A stretch of 64,000 nt of DNA from Burkholderia sp. Ax-1724. Its GTDB lineage: Bacteria > Pseudomonadota > Gammaproteobacteria > Burkholderiales > Burkholderiaceae. The notes beneath the pieces were generated by a model, which saw only the letters and a list, made by a program, of their open reading frames with translations, ran no database searches and was not told the DNA's origin. Positions 53,562-63,587 of this stretch are shown piece after piece (the stretch's first letter is position 1; the number at the start of each line of letters is the position of its first letter). The DNA is taken from positions 104,109 to 168,108 of the forward strand of contig NZ_VWWL01000020.1 in NCBI RefSeq assembly GCF_011752995.1, in the 5' to 3' direction. Position numbers and translations under genes: made by a program.

Positions 53562-54578
53562 TCACACCGCCTGCGACGCGCGGCGCGCGCCCGCGTTCGC
53601 CTCGACGGCCTGCAGAACCTGCGCGGCCGCCGAGATCGCGATGATCTCGGGCGACTTGTCGACGATGCCGTCGACGCCGAGTGGGCACTTCATGCGTGCG
53701 ATCCATGCCGGATCGATGCCGCGCGCCGCGAGCCGGTGCTCGAACTGCTTGCGCTTGCTGTGCGAGCCGATCATGCCGAAGAACGCGAAGTCGCCGCGCC
53801 GCAGGATGCGCTCGGCCAGCTCGAGGTCGAGCGCGTGGTTGTGCGTCATCACGACGAAGTACGTGTTCGGCGCGGCCTGGTCGATCGCTTCGTCGGGCGC
53901 GTCGTTCGCATCGATCGTCACGTTCGGCGCGTGCAGCGTGTCGAGCGCGGGAAACTGCGCGTCGCGCTCGTCGACCCAGCGCACCGTGCACGGCAGCGTC
54001 GCGAGCACGCGCACGAGCGCCGCGCCGACGTGACCGGCGCCGAACAGCACGACCGCGAATTCGCCGGGGGCGATCGTTTCGGTCAAGAGCGCGCTGCTGT
54101 CGTCGAAACCGGCGCCGTCCCACAGCAGACAATCGGCCGTGTCGATGCCGGGCTCGGGATCGGACAGCATGACCGCGGTGGGCGCGGGGCCGAATGATAC
54201 GCTACGCACGGTCGATTGACCGGCCGCGAGGCGCTTCACGAGCGAGGTGATCCAGCCGAGATCGCCGACGTCGAGCCGCTCGAACGAGAGAACCACGGCG
54301 CCGCCGCAGCACTGGCCGAGGCTCGGCCCCAGCGCGAAGCGTTCGAGCCGGCGCGTATGCGGTGCGCGCATGCCGTCGCGCAGCACCTGGCGCGCGGTCT
54401 CGATCGCCTTCCATTCGAGATGCCCGCCGCCGATCGTATGTTTGGCCGCCTCGCGCGTGACGATCATCTTCGTGCCGGCCTCGCGCGGCGCCGAACCTTC
54501 GGCACGCGCGACCGTGACGAGCACGGCGGCGTCGCCGTGGGCGAGCAGGTGTTGCAGGTCAGTGAGCCAGGTTTGCAT
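53562..54578 (-). CDS. xdhC: Xanthine dehydrogenase accessory protein XdhC
   Basis: 338 residues. N-terminal SAPREAGTKMIVT, HTIGGGHLEWKAIETAR and PSLGQCCGGAV are XdhC signatures; the C-terminal half has a Rossmann motif VLFGAGHVGAALVRVL. It binds molybdenum cofactor, helps its sulfuration and inserts it in XdhB. Overlaps xdhB by 20 bases. Confidence 0.95.
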   Translation of the reverse strand: MQTWLTDLQHLLAHGDAAVLVTVARAEGSAPREAGTKMIVTREAAKHTIGGGHLEWKAIETARQVLRDGMRAPHTRRLERFALGPSLGQCCGGAVVLSFERLDVGDLGWITSLVKRLAAGQSTVRSVSFGPAPTAVMLSDPEPGIDTADCLLWDGAGFDDSSALLTETIAPGEFAVVLFGAGHVGAALVRVLATLPCTVRWVDERDAQFPALDTLHAPNVTIDANDAPDEAIDQAAPNTYFVVMTHNHALDLELAERILRRGDFAFFGMIGSHSKRKQFEHRLAARGIDPAWIARMKCPLGVDGIVDKSPEIIAISAAAQVLQAVEANAGARRASQAV

Positions 54579-57138
54579 CCGGCGGTTCTCCGTGCGAAGC
54601 CGCGCAAGATGCCGGCGCGGCGGGTGGCGTAGGGTGGTCGGCGCTGGCGGGCGGCGTCGCGTGGGTTGCGGCCTGTGTTGTCGCGCAGGTTGCGGCATCG
54701 GTTGCCGCGCAGGTTACCGTACGTGCCGCCGTCGGTTCGGACGGGTTGGCGCTTTGCAACGCGTCCAGCGCATCGAGTATCGCCTCGGGCGTGGCCGGCG
54801 CGCGCAATGGCGGCGCCTCGCGCGCGGCCGGCGCCGCGGCCGCGATCGCGTCGCGAAGCGCGAGGAACACCGAGAACGGCAGCAGCAGCGGCGGTTCGCC
54901 GACCGCCTTCGAGCGGAACACGGTCGGCTCCGCGTTGCTGTTCTCGTAGAGCCGCACATGGAACGCGGCGGGCGTGTCGCTGACCGCCGGAATCTTGTAC
55001 GTGGACGGCGCGTGCGTCATCAGACGGCCCTCGCGGTTCCACCACAATTCCTCGCTCGTGAGCCAGCCCATGCCCTGGATGAAGCCGCCCTCGACCTGGC
55101 CGAGATCGATCGCCGGGTTGATCGACTGGCCCGCGTCGTGCAGCACGTCCGCGCGCACGAGCTTCCATTCGCCGGTCAGCGTATCGATCACGACTTCCGA
55201 CACCGCCGCGCCATACGCGAAGTAGTAGAACGGATGGCCAGTCAGCGTCTGCGCATCCCAATGCACCTTCGGTGTCGAGTAGAAACCGTCGGACCACAGC
55301 TGCACGCGCGCGAGATAGGCGGCATTGACGAGCTGTTCGAAGGGCAGTGCGCCGCCGTTCGCGGCTACCGTGCCGTGTGCGAACCGCACGTCGTTGGCGT
55401 CGCCGCCGAGCCGTTGCGCCGCGAGTTCGGCGAGGCGCGCGCGGATCGTTCGCGCGGCGGCTTCCGCGGCCTTGCCGTTCAGATCGCTGCCGGTCGATGC
55501 GGCCGTCGCCGACGTATTCGCGACCTTCGACGTATCGGTGGCCGTCACGCGCACGCGCGCGAGCGGCAAGCCGAACTGGTTCGCGACCACCTGCGCGACC
55601 TTCGTGTTGAGCCCCTGGCCCATCTCGGTGCCGCCGTGATTGACGAGCACGGAGCCGTCCTTGTAGACGTGCACGAGCGCGCCGGCCTGGTTCAGGAACG
55701 GCACGTTGAACGAGATGCCGAACTTGACCGGCGAAAACGCGAGGCCGCGCTTGAGCACGGGGCTGGTCGCGTTGAATGCGGCGAGCGCCGCGCGGCGTGC
55801 GCGATAGCCGCTCGAAGCGAGCAGCGCGTCGGTGAGCGGCGCGATGATGTTGTCCTCGACACGCTGCCCGTACGGCGTCGTATCGCGCTCGCCGATGCCG
55901 TAGTAGTTCGCGAGCCGCACGTCGAGCGGATCGAGCCGCAGCTCGCGCGCGATGTCGTCGAGCAGCACTTCCATGACGAGCGCGCCCTGCGGTCCGCCGA
56001 AGCCGCGAAACGCGGTGTTCGACTGCGTATTCGTCTTGCAGCACAGCGCAACGATATCGACGTCGGAGAGGTAGTACGCGTTGTCGAAGTGGCACACCGC
56101 GCGCGTCGCGACCGCGCCCGAGAGATCGGCCGAATAGCCCGCGCGCAACGCGATTTCGACGCGCACGCCGAGCAGGCGACCGCGGTCGTCGAAACCCGCT
56201 GCGTATTCGTAGATCGCGTCGTGGCGCTTGCCGGTGATCATGAAGTCGTCGTCGCGATCGGCGCGTAGCTTGACCGGCCGGCGCAGGTGCCGTGCCGCGA
56301 GCGCGGCCACGCAGGCGAACAGCGCCGACTGCGATTCCTTGCCGCCGAAGCCGCCGCCCATGCGCCGGCATTCGCAGACGACGTTGTGCGCAGGCCAGCC
56401 GAGCATATGCGCGACGACCTGCTGCATTTCGCTCGGATGCTGCGTCGAGCTATAGACGAGCATGCCGTCCATTTCCTTCGGCACCGCGTAGGCGATCTGG
56501 CCTTCGAGATAGAACTGCTCCTGGCCGCCGACTTCGAAGCGGCCTTCGAGCCGATGCGGCGCGGCGGCTATTTTCGCGTCGGGCTCGCCGCGCCGCAGAT
56601 GCAGCGGCGGCAGCACGAACTGCCGCGCGGCTTTCGCTTCGGCGGCGGTGAGGAGCGCGTCGAGCGGCTCGTAGCGCAACACGTCGTCGCTTTTCGCGAG
56701 CGCGGCGGCGCGGCGCGCGAGTTCATGCGTCTCGGCGATCACCGCGAAGACCGGCTGACCCAGATAGAGCACCTCGCCGTCGGCGAAAATCGGGTCGTCG
56801 TGCAGCACCGGGCCACAATTGTTTTCACCGGGGATGTCGGCGGCGCTCAGCACGGCGAGCACGCCGGGCGCGTTGCGCACCGCGTCGAGGTCCATCGAGA
56901 CGATGCGCGCATGCGCGTGGCGCGACAGGCCGAGCGCCGCGTGCAGCGTGCCGTGCAATTCGGCGATGTCGTCGGTGTAGGTGGCTTCGCCGCTGACGTG
57001 TAGCGCGGCGGATTCGTGCGGCAGGGGGGCGCCGATCGAGGTGTCGGTCGTTGCGTCGTTCGTGACGTCGCTCGATGCGGTGGCGCGTTGTCCGGCGTGC
57101 TGGCCCGCGTGTTCGACAAAGACATCGGTACGGTTCAT
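54559..57138 (-). CDS. xdhB: Xanthine dehydrogenase molybdopterin-binding subunit XdhB
   Basis: 859 residues. MGGGFGGKESQ, NTAFRGFGGPQGALVMEVLL, GGTEMGQGLNTK and AVGEPPLLLPFS (with the catalytic Glu) are all visible. The last 75 residues are an Ala/Thr/Pro tail (with four Cys), absent from most family members and partly overlapping xdhC. It hydroxylates hypoxanthine and xanthine to urate at the molybdenum centre. The first 30 residues are also low-complexity. Confidence 0.95.
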   Translation of the reverse strand: MNRTDVFVEHAGQHAGQRATASSDVTNDATTDTSIGAPLPHESAALHVSGEATYTDDIAELHGTLHAALGLSRHAHARIVSMDLDAVRNAPGVLAVLSAADIPGENNCGPVLHDDPIFADGEVLYLGQPVFAVIAETHELARRAAALAKSDDVLRYEPLDALLTAAEAKAARQFVLPPLHLRRGEPDAKIAAAPHRLEGRFEVGGQEQFYLEGQIAYAVPKEMDGMLVYSSTQHPSEMQQVVAHMLGWPAHNVVCECRRMGGGFGGKESQSALFACVAALAARHLRRPVKLRADRDDDFMITGKRHDAIYEYAAGFDDRGRLLGVRVEIALRAGYSADLSGAVATRAVCHFDNAYYLSDVDIVALCCKTNTQSNTAFRGFGGPQGALVMEVLLDDIARELRLDPLDVRLANYYGIGERDTTPYGQRVEDNIIAPLTDALLASSGYRARRAALAAFNATSPVLKRGLAFSPVKFGISFNVPFLNQAGALVHVYKDGSVLVNHGGTEMGQGLNTKVAQVVANQFGLPLARVRVTATDTSKVANTSATAASTGSDLNGKAAEAAARTIRARLAELAAQRLGGDANDVRFAHGTVAANGGALPFEQLVNAAYLARVQLWSDGFYSTPKVHWDAQTLTGHPFYYFAYGAAVSEVVIDTLTGEWKLVRADVLHDAGQSINPAIDLGQVEGGFIQGMGWLTSEELWWNREGRLMTHAPSTYKIPAVSDTPAAFHVRLYENSNAEPTVFRSKAVGEPPLLLPFSVFLALRDAIAAAAPAAREAPPLRAPATPEAILDALDALQSANPSEPTAARTVTCAATDAATCATTQAATHATPPASADHPTPPAAPASCAASHGEPPDANLAH

Positions 57139-58823
57139 CGCGGCGCCTCCTTGGCGAGCGGCGCGGCAGGCGTGTTTGCTGCGTGCGTCGTATTCGCTGC
57201 GTCCGTTGCATCCGACGCTTCCGCTTCGAAGGCGAACGCGTTCACGTCGCACAGCGCGAGCGGCGCATCGTCGCGCGTTTCGAGGTAGAAGCGCCACAGC
57301 AGATTGCGCGCGACCTTGAGCCGGTACGCGCTCGATGCGCGCATGTCGGTGAGCGGCTGGTAATCGGCGGCGAGCGCATCCATCGCGCGGCGCACGGTCG
57401 CTTCGTTCCATGCCGCGCCGTCGAGCACCGCTTCGGTTTGCGTGGCCCGCTTCGGCGTGGCCGCCATGCCGCCGAACGCGATGCGGGCCGCGTGGAGGGT
57501 GCCGGGCGTTTCCTCGCGGGTTGCGCCGTGAGTTTCGTCGAGCATTTCAGCGTGGGCCGCAGCGCGCATTTCACCGCGAGGCTCGCCGCTTCCGCCGATG
57601 CGCAACGCGAACGCCCCACACACCGCCGAGATGTCCTGGTCGTAACGCTTCGACACCTTGTAGGTGCGAAAACGCAGATTGCCGGCCGGGCGCGGCACGC
57701 GCAGCGCCATCACGAATTCGCCGGCCGCGAGCGCGGTCTTCTGATAGCCGAGGTAGAACGCGTCGAGCGGCAGCGTGCGGGTCGTGCGTGCGCGGCGCAG
57801 CACGACCTCGGCGCCGAGCGCGAGCAGCGCGGGCATCGAGTCGCCGATCGGCGAGCCGTTCGCGACGTTGCCGCCGAGCGTGCCCGCATTGCGGATCGGC
57901 CGCGAGGCGAAGCGCGTCCACAGCTCGGCGAGTTCGGGGTAGTCGGCGGCGAGCGCCGCGAACGCGTCTTCGAGCGTGACGGCCGCGCCGATCGTCAGCG
58001 TCTGCGTATCGCGCTCGATCGTCTTCAGTTCGGCGACGTTGCCCGTGTACAGCAGGTCGCCGAGGTCGCGGAACTGCTTGGTGACCCACAGGCCGACGTC
58101 GGTGCTGCCGGCAACGATGCGCGCGTCGCCGTGTTGCGCGCGCAGCGCCGCGAAGACGTCGAGCGTGACGGGAGCATAGAAAGTGGGGGAGCCGAAAGCG
58201 GCGCCGCGCGCGTCGGGGGCGCGGTATTCGAAGGTGTCGTCGCGTTGCAGCGTGCGCAGCGTGGCCGCGATGGCCTCGCGATCGAGCGCGACGCGCGGAT
58301 ACTGAGCGTAGTCGAACATCCTCTGCGTGGCCTCGACGATCGGCCGGTAGCCGGTGCAGCGGCACAGATTGCCGGACAGCGCGGCGTTGATTTCGTCGCG
58401 GGTCGGCAGGCCGGCGCTCGCGGGCTGGTTTTCGTAGAGCGCCCACATCGACATCACGAAACCGGGCGTGCAGAAACCGCATTGCGAGCCGTGACAGTCC
58501 ACCATGGCCTGCTGCGCCGGATGCAGCGCGCCGTTCGCGGCGCGCAGGTCTTCGACGGTGAAGAGGGCGCGGCCGTCGAGCGTCGGCAGGAACTGGATGC
58601 AGGCGTTGACCGCTTTCAGCGCGAGGCCGCCGTGTGAGCCGTGTGCGTCGAGTTCGCCGGTCACGACCGTGCAGGCGCCGCAATCGCCTTCGGCGCAGCC
58701 TTCCTTGGTGCCGGTGCAGCACAGGTCCTCGCGCAGGTGCTGAAGCACGGTGCGCGTCGCCGGGACGCCCGCGATCTCGCGGACGAACCCCTGGTGATAG
58801 AAACGGATGGTTTGCGTTGTCAT
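57135..58823 (-). CDS. xdhA: Xanthine dehydrogenase iron-sulfur/FAD subunit XdhA
   Basis: 562 residues. Two [2Fe-2S] sites: CCTGTKEGCAEGDCGACTVV, and CGFCTPGFVMS with GNLCRCTGYRPI. The FAD domain follows (RIVAGSTDVGLWVTKQFRDL, GGNVANGSPIGDSMP). The XdhA/XdhB split is the usual bacterial one. ATGA overlap with xdhB. A C-terminal 25-residue Ala/Asp/Thr tail is unusual. An upstream in-frame ATG at 58904 is not needed. Confidence 0.95.
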   Translation of the reverse strand: MTTQTIRFYHQGFVREIAGVPATRTVLQHLREDLCCTGTKEGCAEGDCGACTVVTGELDAHGSHGGLALKAVNACIQFLPTLDGRALFTVEDLRAANGALHPAQQAMVDCHGSQCGFCTPGFVMSMWALYENQPASAGLPTRDEINAALSGNLCRCTGYRPIVEATQRMFDYAQYPRVALDREAIAATLRTLQRDDTFEYRAPDARGAAFGSPTFYAPVTLDVFAALRAQHGDARIVAGSTDVGLWVTKQFRDLGDLLYTGNVAELKTIERDTQTLTIGAAVTLEDAFAALAADYPELAELWTRFASRPIRNAGTLGGNVANGSPIGDSMPALLALGAEVVLRRARTTRTLPLDAFYLGYQKTALAAGEFVMALRVPRPAGNLRFRTYKVSKRYDQDISAVCGAFALRIGGSGEPRGEMRAAAHAEMLDETHGATREETPGTLHAARIAFGGMAATPKRATQTEAVLDGAAWNEATVRRAMDALAADYQPLTDMRASSAYRLKVARNLLWRFYLETRDDAPLALCDVNAFAFEAEASDATDAANTTHAANTPAAPLAKEAPR

Positions 58824-59258
58824 GGCGAATCGAAAGACAGTGCGGACCGGGCGCGCGTTACGCATGGGGTCGCCGAAGCCGGCCTCGCGCACGTAGATCG
58901 CCATCCATACCCGAAGATAGCACTACCTCGTTCCGAAAATATTTCCCGGTTCGCATGAAGCTTATTCGGCGGCGGTCATGACCTTTGTACGATTCGCGCG
59001 GGGGCGGGAAGTTGCGTGGGGGCTTGATGCGGGCGACGGTGCGTGGTGCGCCCGGACCGTGCAGTTGCGGCGGCGCGCTTGTGGAGCCGAGGCGGCGCGC
59101 AGGCGGGGAATGGCGGGGAATGACGGGAAGCGGCGAAGAACGGCGCGATTTTCGGCGCAGAAGTGCAGAAGCCGCTGGCGACAGGGCTGTTAGCGGGACC
59201 GCGAAGCCCAGCCGCGTCCAACCCCGTCAACCGGACCCGCCCCGCCCGACCAATCCAT
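58824..59258. other. Non-coding region upstream of xdhA
   Basis: This 435-base spacer holds no gene. On the minus strand TGCTATCTT (58922-58914) looks like an extended -10 for xdhA; no clear -35. The right part (59095-59140) is rich in near-repeats of GGCGGGGAAT. The dsbB stop lies at its right edge. Confidence 0.45.
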
Positions 59259-59768
59259 TCAGCTGATGCGGCGGCGATTCCGGACCAGGCTCGACACGAG
59301 CACGAGAAACGCGACGACGAACCCGACCAGCGACCACATCGGCAGCGTGAGGCCGAGAATCGGCGGATAGGCGGTTTCGCACAGGCCCGCGACCTTGAAC
59401 ACGCCCGGCAGCCAGTGCGCGGGCGGCAGGCTGTCCACGACCGGCTGCAGCGCGTCGAAGCCGCAGCTGAAGCCCGGATTCGCCTGCACGTACACGTGCC
59501 GCACCGCGGTGACGATGCCGCCCAGCGCCGACAGCGCCGCGAGCACTTCGAGCAGACGCACGCCGCGCCAGTTGTTGAAGCGCGCGCCGAGGAACGCGAA
59601 GATCGCGATCAGCAGGAAGAAGTAACGCTGGATGATGCACAACGGGCACGGGTCTTCGTGCAGGAAAAACTGCAGGTACAACGCACCGCCCACGAGGGCG
59701 ACGCAGATCAGGCCAAGCAGAACCAGCAGGGAGCGCTCGCGGCGCAGCATCGCGGAGTCGTTGTTCAT
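59259..59768 (-). CDS. dsbB: Disulfide bond formation protein DsbB
   Basis: 169 residues with four hydrophobic helices. Redox pair CPLC (Cys41, Cys44) in PCPLCIIQRYFF and a second pair Cys102/Cys130 (PGFSCGFDAL; AGLCETAYPP). It reoxidises DsbA and passes electrons to quinone. ATG 59768 matches family length. Confidence 0.96.
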   Translation of the reverse strand: MNNDSAMLRRERSLLVLLGLICVALVGGALYLQFFLHEDPCPLCIIQRYFFLLIAIFAFLGARFNNWRGVRLLEVLAALSALGGIVTAVRHVYVQANPGFSCGFDALQPVVDSLPPAHWLPGVFKVAGLCETAYPPILGLTLPMWSLVGFVVAFLVLVSSLVRNRRRIS

Positions 59769-60042
59769 GGATCGTCGGGTTGTCTGAAAACGGAAAGGAC
59801 GGGTGCCCGCGATTCTAGCGCGAACCCCCGTTGTGCCGCTGATTGCGCGGCGATGCGCGCGGCCGCGCGGCGAACCGCGCCGCAGCGCGCAAATCGCCAG
59901 TGCCTCGCGAGCCGCGTCGTGTGCAGGGCATCGCCGCGCGTCTCGCGAGTCGCGCCGCACCCGGCAAATTGCCGCAGGTCTCGCAAACCGCGCGACGCTC
60001 AGCGAATCCGCCGAATCCGCCCCGCCCCGCGCTATCCCGTGC

Positions 60043-61422
60043 TCAGCGAATCGCGTTCAGCACCGCCTCGGCCGCGCGGCCGATCGCGAGCAGCGTGTCG
60101 TCGGCGTGCGGCGCGCCCGCCAGCATCAGACCGACCGGCGCGTCGCCGCGCAGATGGCACGGCAGCGACAGCGCGCAGCTATCGAGGAAGTTGAACGCGC
60201 TCGGATTGCGCAGGATCAGCGCGTTGGTGCGGGTGAACGTGTCGTCGTCGTGGAGCAGGTCGGCGAGGCGCGGCGGCACGACCGGCACGGTCGGCGCCAC
60301 GACCGCGTCGCAGTGCTGCCAGAGCGTGCGTGCGGCTTCGTCGAGCATGGCGGCGCGCTCGGCGAGCAGGTCCAGATAGTCGGTGGCGCGGGCCGATTGC
60401 CCCTTCATGATGCGCGCGAGCACGCGCGGATCGTACTGCTCGCGGTGCTTGTCGAGCAGCGGACGGTGCCACGCATAGGCCTCGATCGACGCAAAGCTGA
60501 AGCGGTTGATCTCGGGCAGGCGCTCGAGCGGCGCGAAACGCACCTCGCTGACGATCGCCCCGGCCGCTTCGAGGTGCTTGAGCGCGGTGTCGAGCGCGCG
60601 CGCGACCTCGGGCTCGACGCCGTCGGTGACGAAGTGGGTCAGCACGCCGAGGCGCACGCCTTCGAGCGGCCGCGCGGCCGGAATGCGCGGTTCGAGCCCG
60701 GCGAGGATCCGGTCGACCAGTGCGCAGCAGGCGACCGAGACGCCGATCGGCCCGAACGAATCGAGCGTCGACGAGAGCGGCACGCCGCCCTGCTTCGGGA
60801 TGCGCGCGGCGGTCGGCTTGAAGCCGGTCAGGCCGCACAGCGCGGCCGGAATGCGGATCGAGCCGCCGGTGTCGGTGCCGAGCGCGATCGCGGCCATGCC
60901 GTCGGCGACCGAGGCCGCCGCGCCCGACGACGAGCCGCCCGAAATCCGCTCGTCGCCTTTCACGCCGCGCCGGTACGGCGAGAGCGGATGGCCGTAGTGC
61001 GGGTTCAGGCCGAGTCCGGAAAACGCGAACTCGCTCATGTTGGTGCGCCCGACGAGCACGGCGCCAGCCCGCTTCAGACGGGCCACCGTGACGGCGTCGG
61101 CCGTCGCGGCGGGTGCGTCGGCGAGCGCGATCGAGCCTGCGCGGGTCGGCTGTCCCTCGATGTCGAACAGGTCCTTGATCGACACCGGAATGCCGGCGAG
61201 CGGCGAGAGCACGGTGCCGGCCGCGCGCAGGCGGTCGTGTGCGTCGGCGGCGGCGCGCGCGGCCTCGGCGTCGACGTGGATGAACACGGATGCGCCCTGG
61301 CCGGCCGGATCGGCGATCCTGTCGAGCGCGGTTTCGACGAGCGCACGGCTCGTGGTGCGGCCGGCGGCGAGATCGGCGGCAAGCTGGGCAAGCGGCGGGA
61401 ACGGCGTGAATTCAGTGGCCAT
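60043..61422 (-). CDS. Amidase-signature family hydrolase
   Basis: 459 residues. Ser-cisSer-Lys triad: Lys in VSIKDLFDIEG, Ser in SGGSSSGAAASVADG, and Ser in GTDTGGSIRIPA. Length and architecture fit GatA-like amidases, but gatB/gatC are absent here, so a general amidase or allophanate/indoleacetamide-type hydrolase is more likely. Substrate unknown. Transcribed away from the antiporter; the spacer 61423-61671 holds three tandem GATGCC at 61571. Confidence 0.9.
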   Translation of the reverse strand: MATEFTPFPPLAQLAADLAAGRTTSRALVETALDRIADPAGQGASVFIHVDAEAARAAADAHDRLRAAGTVLSPLAGIPVSIKDLFDIEGQPTRAGSIALADAPAATADAVTVARLKRAGAVLVGRTNMSEFAFSGLGLNPHYGHPLSPYRRGVKGDERISGGSSSGAAASVADGMAAIALGTDTGGSIRIPAALCGLTGFKPTAARIPKQGGVPLSSTLDSFGPIGVSVACCALVDRILAGLEPRIPAARPLEGVRLGVLTHFVTDGVEPEVARALDTALKHLEAAGAIVSEVRFAPLERLPEINRFSFASIEAYAWHRPLLDKHREQYDPRVLARIMKGQSARATDYLDLLAERAAMLDEAARTLWQHCDAVVAPTVPVVPPRLADLLHDDDTFTRTNALILRNPSAFNFLDSCALSLPCHLRGDAPVGLMLAGAPHADDTLLAIGRAAEAVLNAIR

Positions 61423-61671
61423 GATGTCGGTGGAAGTCCGGTAAGCGCGGTGGTCGCGGCACGGGTCGAGCCGGCGGGAATGTCGTCTGCATTGTAGAGC
61501 ACGGTTTTGCGCGGGCATGGCGCGGCACGCAGGGCGCGCAGCGGTCGGCCTGCGCTTCATGCCTCGTACCGATGCCGATGCCGATGCCAGCGCGACGCCG
61601 ACACGGCGGAGCCGCCCCCGATCCGTTTGTTAAACTGCCCTAGTAAATTACTTTTTGTAAGGAAGGCGTTC

Positions 61672-63429
61672 ATGCACCATGGCATTGGCTTCATTCAGGA
61701 TCTGGCCGTCGTGATGGCGCTGGCCGGCGTCGTCACCGTGCTGTTTCATCGCCTGAAGCAGCCGGTGGTGCTCGGCTATATCGCCGCCGGCGTGATCATC
61801 GGGCCGTACACGCCGCCGTTCCAGCTGATCCACGACGAGCAGACGATTCAGACGCTCGGCGAGCTCGGCGTCGTGTTCCTGATGTTTTCGCTCGGTCTCG
61901 AATTCAGTCTGCGCAAGCTGTTCAAGGTCGGCGCGACGGCGATCGTCGCCGCGCTCTCCGAGATCGTGCTGATGCTGTGGATCGGCTACGAGATCGGCAG
62001 CGCGTTCGGCTGGAGTCCGATGGATTCGCTGTTTCTCGGCGCGATCCTCGCGATCTCGTCGACGACGATCATCGTCAAGGCGCTGTCCGACCTCGGCCTC
62101 AAGCGCGAGGGCTTCGCGCAGCTCGTGTTCGGCATCCTGATCGTCGAGGACATTCTCGGCATCGCGATGCTCGTGCTGCTGACCGGCATCGCGCAGACCG
62201 GGCAGCTGTCCGCCGGGCTCGCGGCGGTCACGCTCGGCAAGCTGCTGCTCTTCATGACGGTGTCGCTGATCGTCGGCGTGCTGCTCGTGCCGCGCGCGCT
62301 CAATTACGTCGCGCGTGCCCACAGCGACGAGATGCTGCTCGTGTCCGTGCTCGGCTTCTGCTTCGGCTTCTGTCTGCTGGTGGTCAAGCTCGACTACAGC
62401 ATCGCGCTCGGCGCGTTCCTGATCGGCGCGATCATGGCCGAGTCGCGCCATCTGCACCGGATCGAGCATCTGATCGCGCCGCTGCGCGACGCGTTTTCGG
62501 CGATCTTCTTCGTGACGATCGGCCTCATGCTGAACCCGGCCGTGATCCTCGACTACGCGTGGCCGATTGCCATCATCACGTTCGCGGTGATTGTCGGCAA
62601 GATCGTCTCGTGCGGGCTCGGCACGTTCCTCGCGGGCCGCGACGGACGCACGGCGATGCGCGTCGGCATGACTGTCTCGCAGATCGGCGAGTTCTCGTTC
62701 ATCATCGCGTCGCTCGGTCTCACGCTGAAGGTGACGAGCGCGTTTCTGTACCCGATCGCGGTGGCGGTCTCGGCGCTGACCACGCTGACGACGCCGTACC
62801 TGATCCGCGTGGCCGATCCGCTCACGCGCCGCCTCGCGCGCGCGATGCCCGCGACGCTCTCCAACGCGTTCGGTCTGTACGGGCAATGGCTGCGCAGCCT
62901 GAGCACCGGCAGCGGCGAGCCGACGCTGTTCGGCATGACGCGGCGGATCATCCTGCAGATCGCGGTGAATCTCGCGCTCGTCGCGGCGATTTTTCTGACC
63001 GTGTCGTATAGCGCGCCGCATACCGGCAAGCTGCTCGGGCACTGGCTCGGCGACGAATCGCTGCAGCGCGTCGTGCAGTGGAGCGTGGCGCTCGTCGTGT
63101 CGCTGCCGTTTCTCGTGGCGGTCTATCGCAAGACGAAGTCGCTCGCGCTGCTGCTCGCCGAGGTCGGCGTGCAGCCGGCGACGGCGGGGCGCTTCACGAG
63201 CGCGCTGCGTTACGCGATCTCCGATCTCGTGCCGATCGTCTCGATGCTCGGCGTGTTTCTGCTGGTGGCCGCGCTGTCGGGCAGCATCCTGCCGCCGACC
63301 GGTCTGCTCGTCGCGGTGCTGGTTTGCGCGGCGCTGCTGCTCGCGCTCGTATGGCGCTGGTGCGTGAAGATTCACGCATCGATGCAGATCGCCTTGCGGG
63401 AAACTTTCGACGAGCAGCCGGACCCCTGA
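61672..63429 (+). CDS. KefB-like cation/proton antiporter (CPA2)
   Basis: 585 residues. About 13 hydrophobic segments; QPVVLGYIAAGVIIGPYTPP, LFGIL-type VFGILIVEDILGIAML and SQIGEFSFIIASLGL are CPA2 signatures. It lacks the C-terminal TrkA-N domain of KefB/KefC, so it is not glutathione-gated in the usual way. AAGGAAGG lies seven bases before ATG 61672. TTGTTA and TACTTT (61627-61654), 16 apart, may be the promoter. Confidence 0.9.
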   Translation: MHHGIGFIQDLAVVMALAGVVTVLFHRLKQPVVLGYIAAGVIIGPYTPPFQLIHDEQTIQTLGELGVVFLMFSLGLEFSLRKLFKVGATAIVAALSEIVLMLWIGYEIGSAFGWSPMDSLFLGAILAISSTTIIVKALSDLGLKREGFAQLVFGILIVEDILGIAMLVLLTGIAQTGQLSAGLAAVTLGKLLLFMTVSLIVGVLLVPRALNYVARAHSDEMLLVSVLGFCFGFCLLVVKLDYSIALGAFLIGAIMAESRHLHRIEHLIAPLRDAFSAIFFVTIGLMLNPAVILDYAWPIAIITFAVIVGKIVSCGLGTFLAGRDGRTAMRVGMTVSQIGEFSFIIASLGLTLKVTSAFLYPIAVAVSALTTLTTPYLIRVADPLTRRLARAMPATLSNAFGLYGQWLRSLSTGSGEPTLFGMTRRIILQIAVNLALVAAIFLTVSYSAPHTGKLLGHWLGDESLQRVVQWSVALVVSLPFLVAVYRKTKSLALLLAEVGVQPATAGRFTSALRYAISDLVPIVSMLGVFLLVAALSGSILPPTGLLVAVLVCAALLLALVWRWCVKIHASMQIALRETFDEQPDP

Positions 63430-63587
63430 AGCGCGGGCGCAAAAGGGTGATGCAGGGATATGACGCCGCTGCGTGTCACGCTCCGTAACAATGTGAGCAA
63501 TTGTGTGTGGGTTTGCCGGGCCTGCCGCGCTGACGGATAATCGGGGCATATTCATTCGTTCGCGTGGAAGGCGCCTGTCCGACAGTC

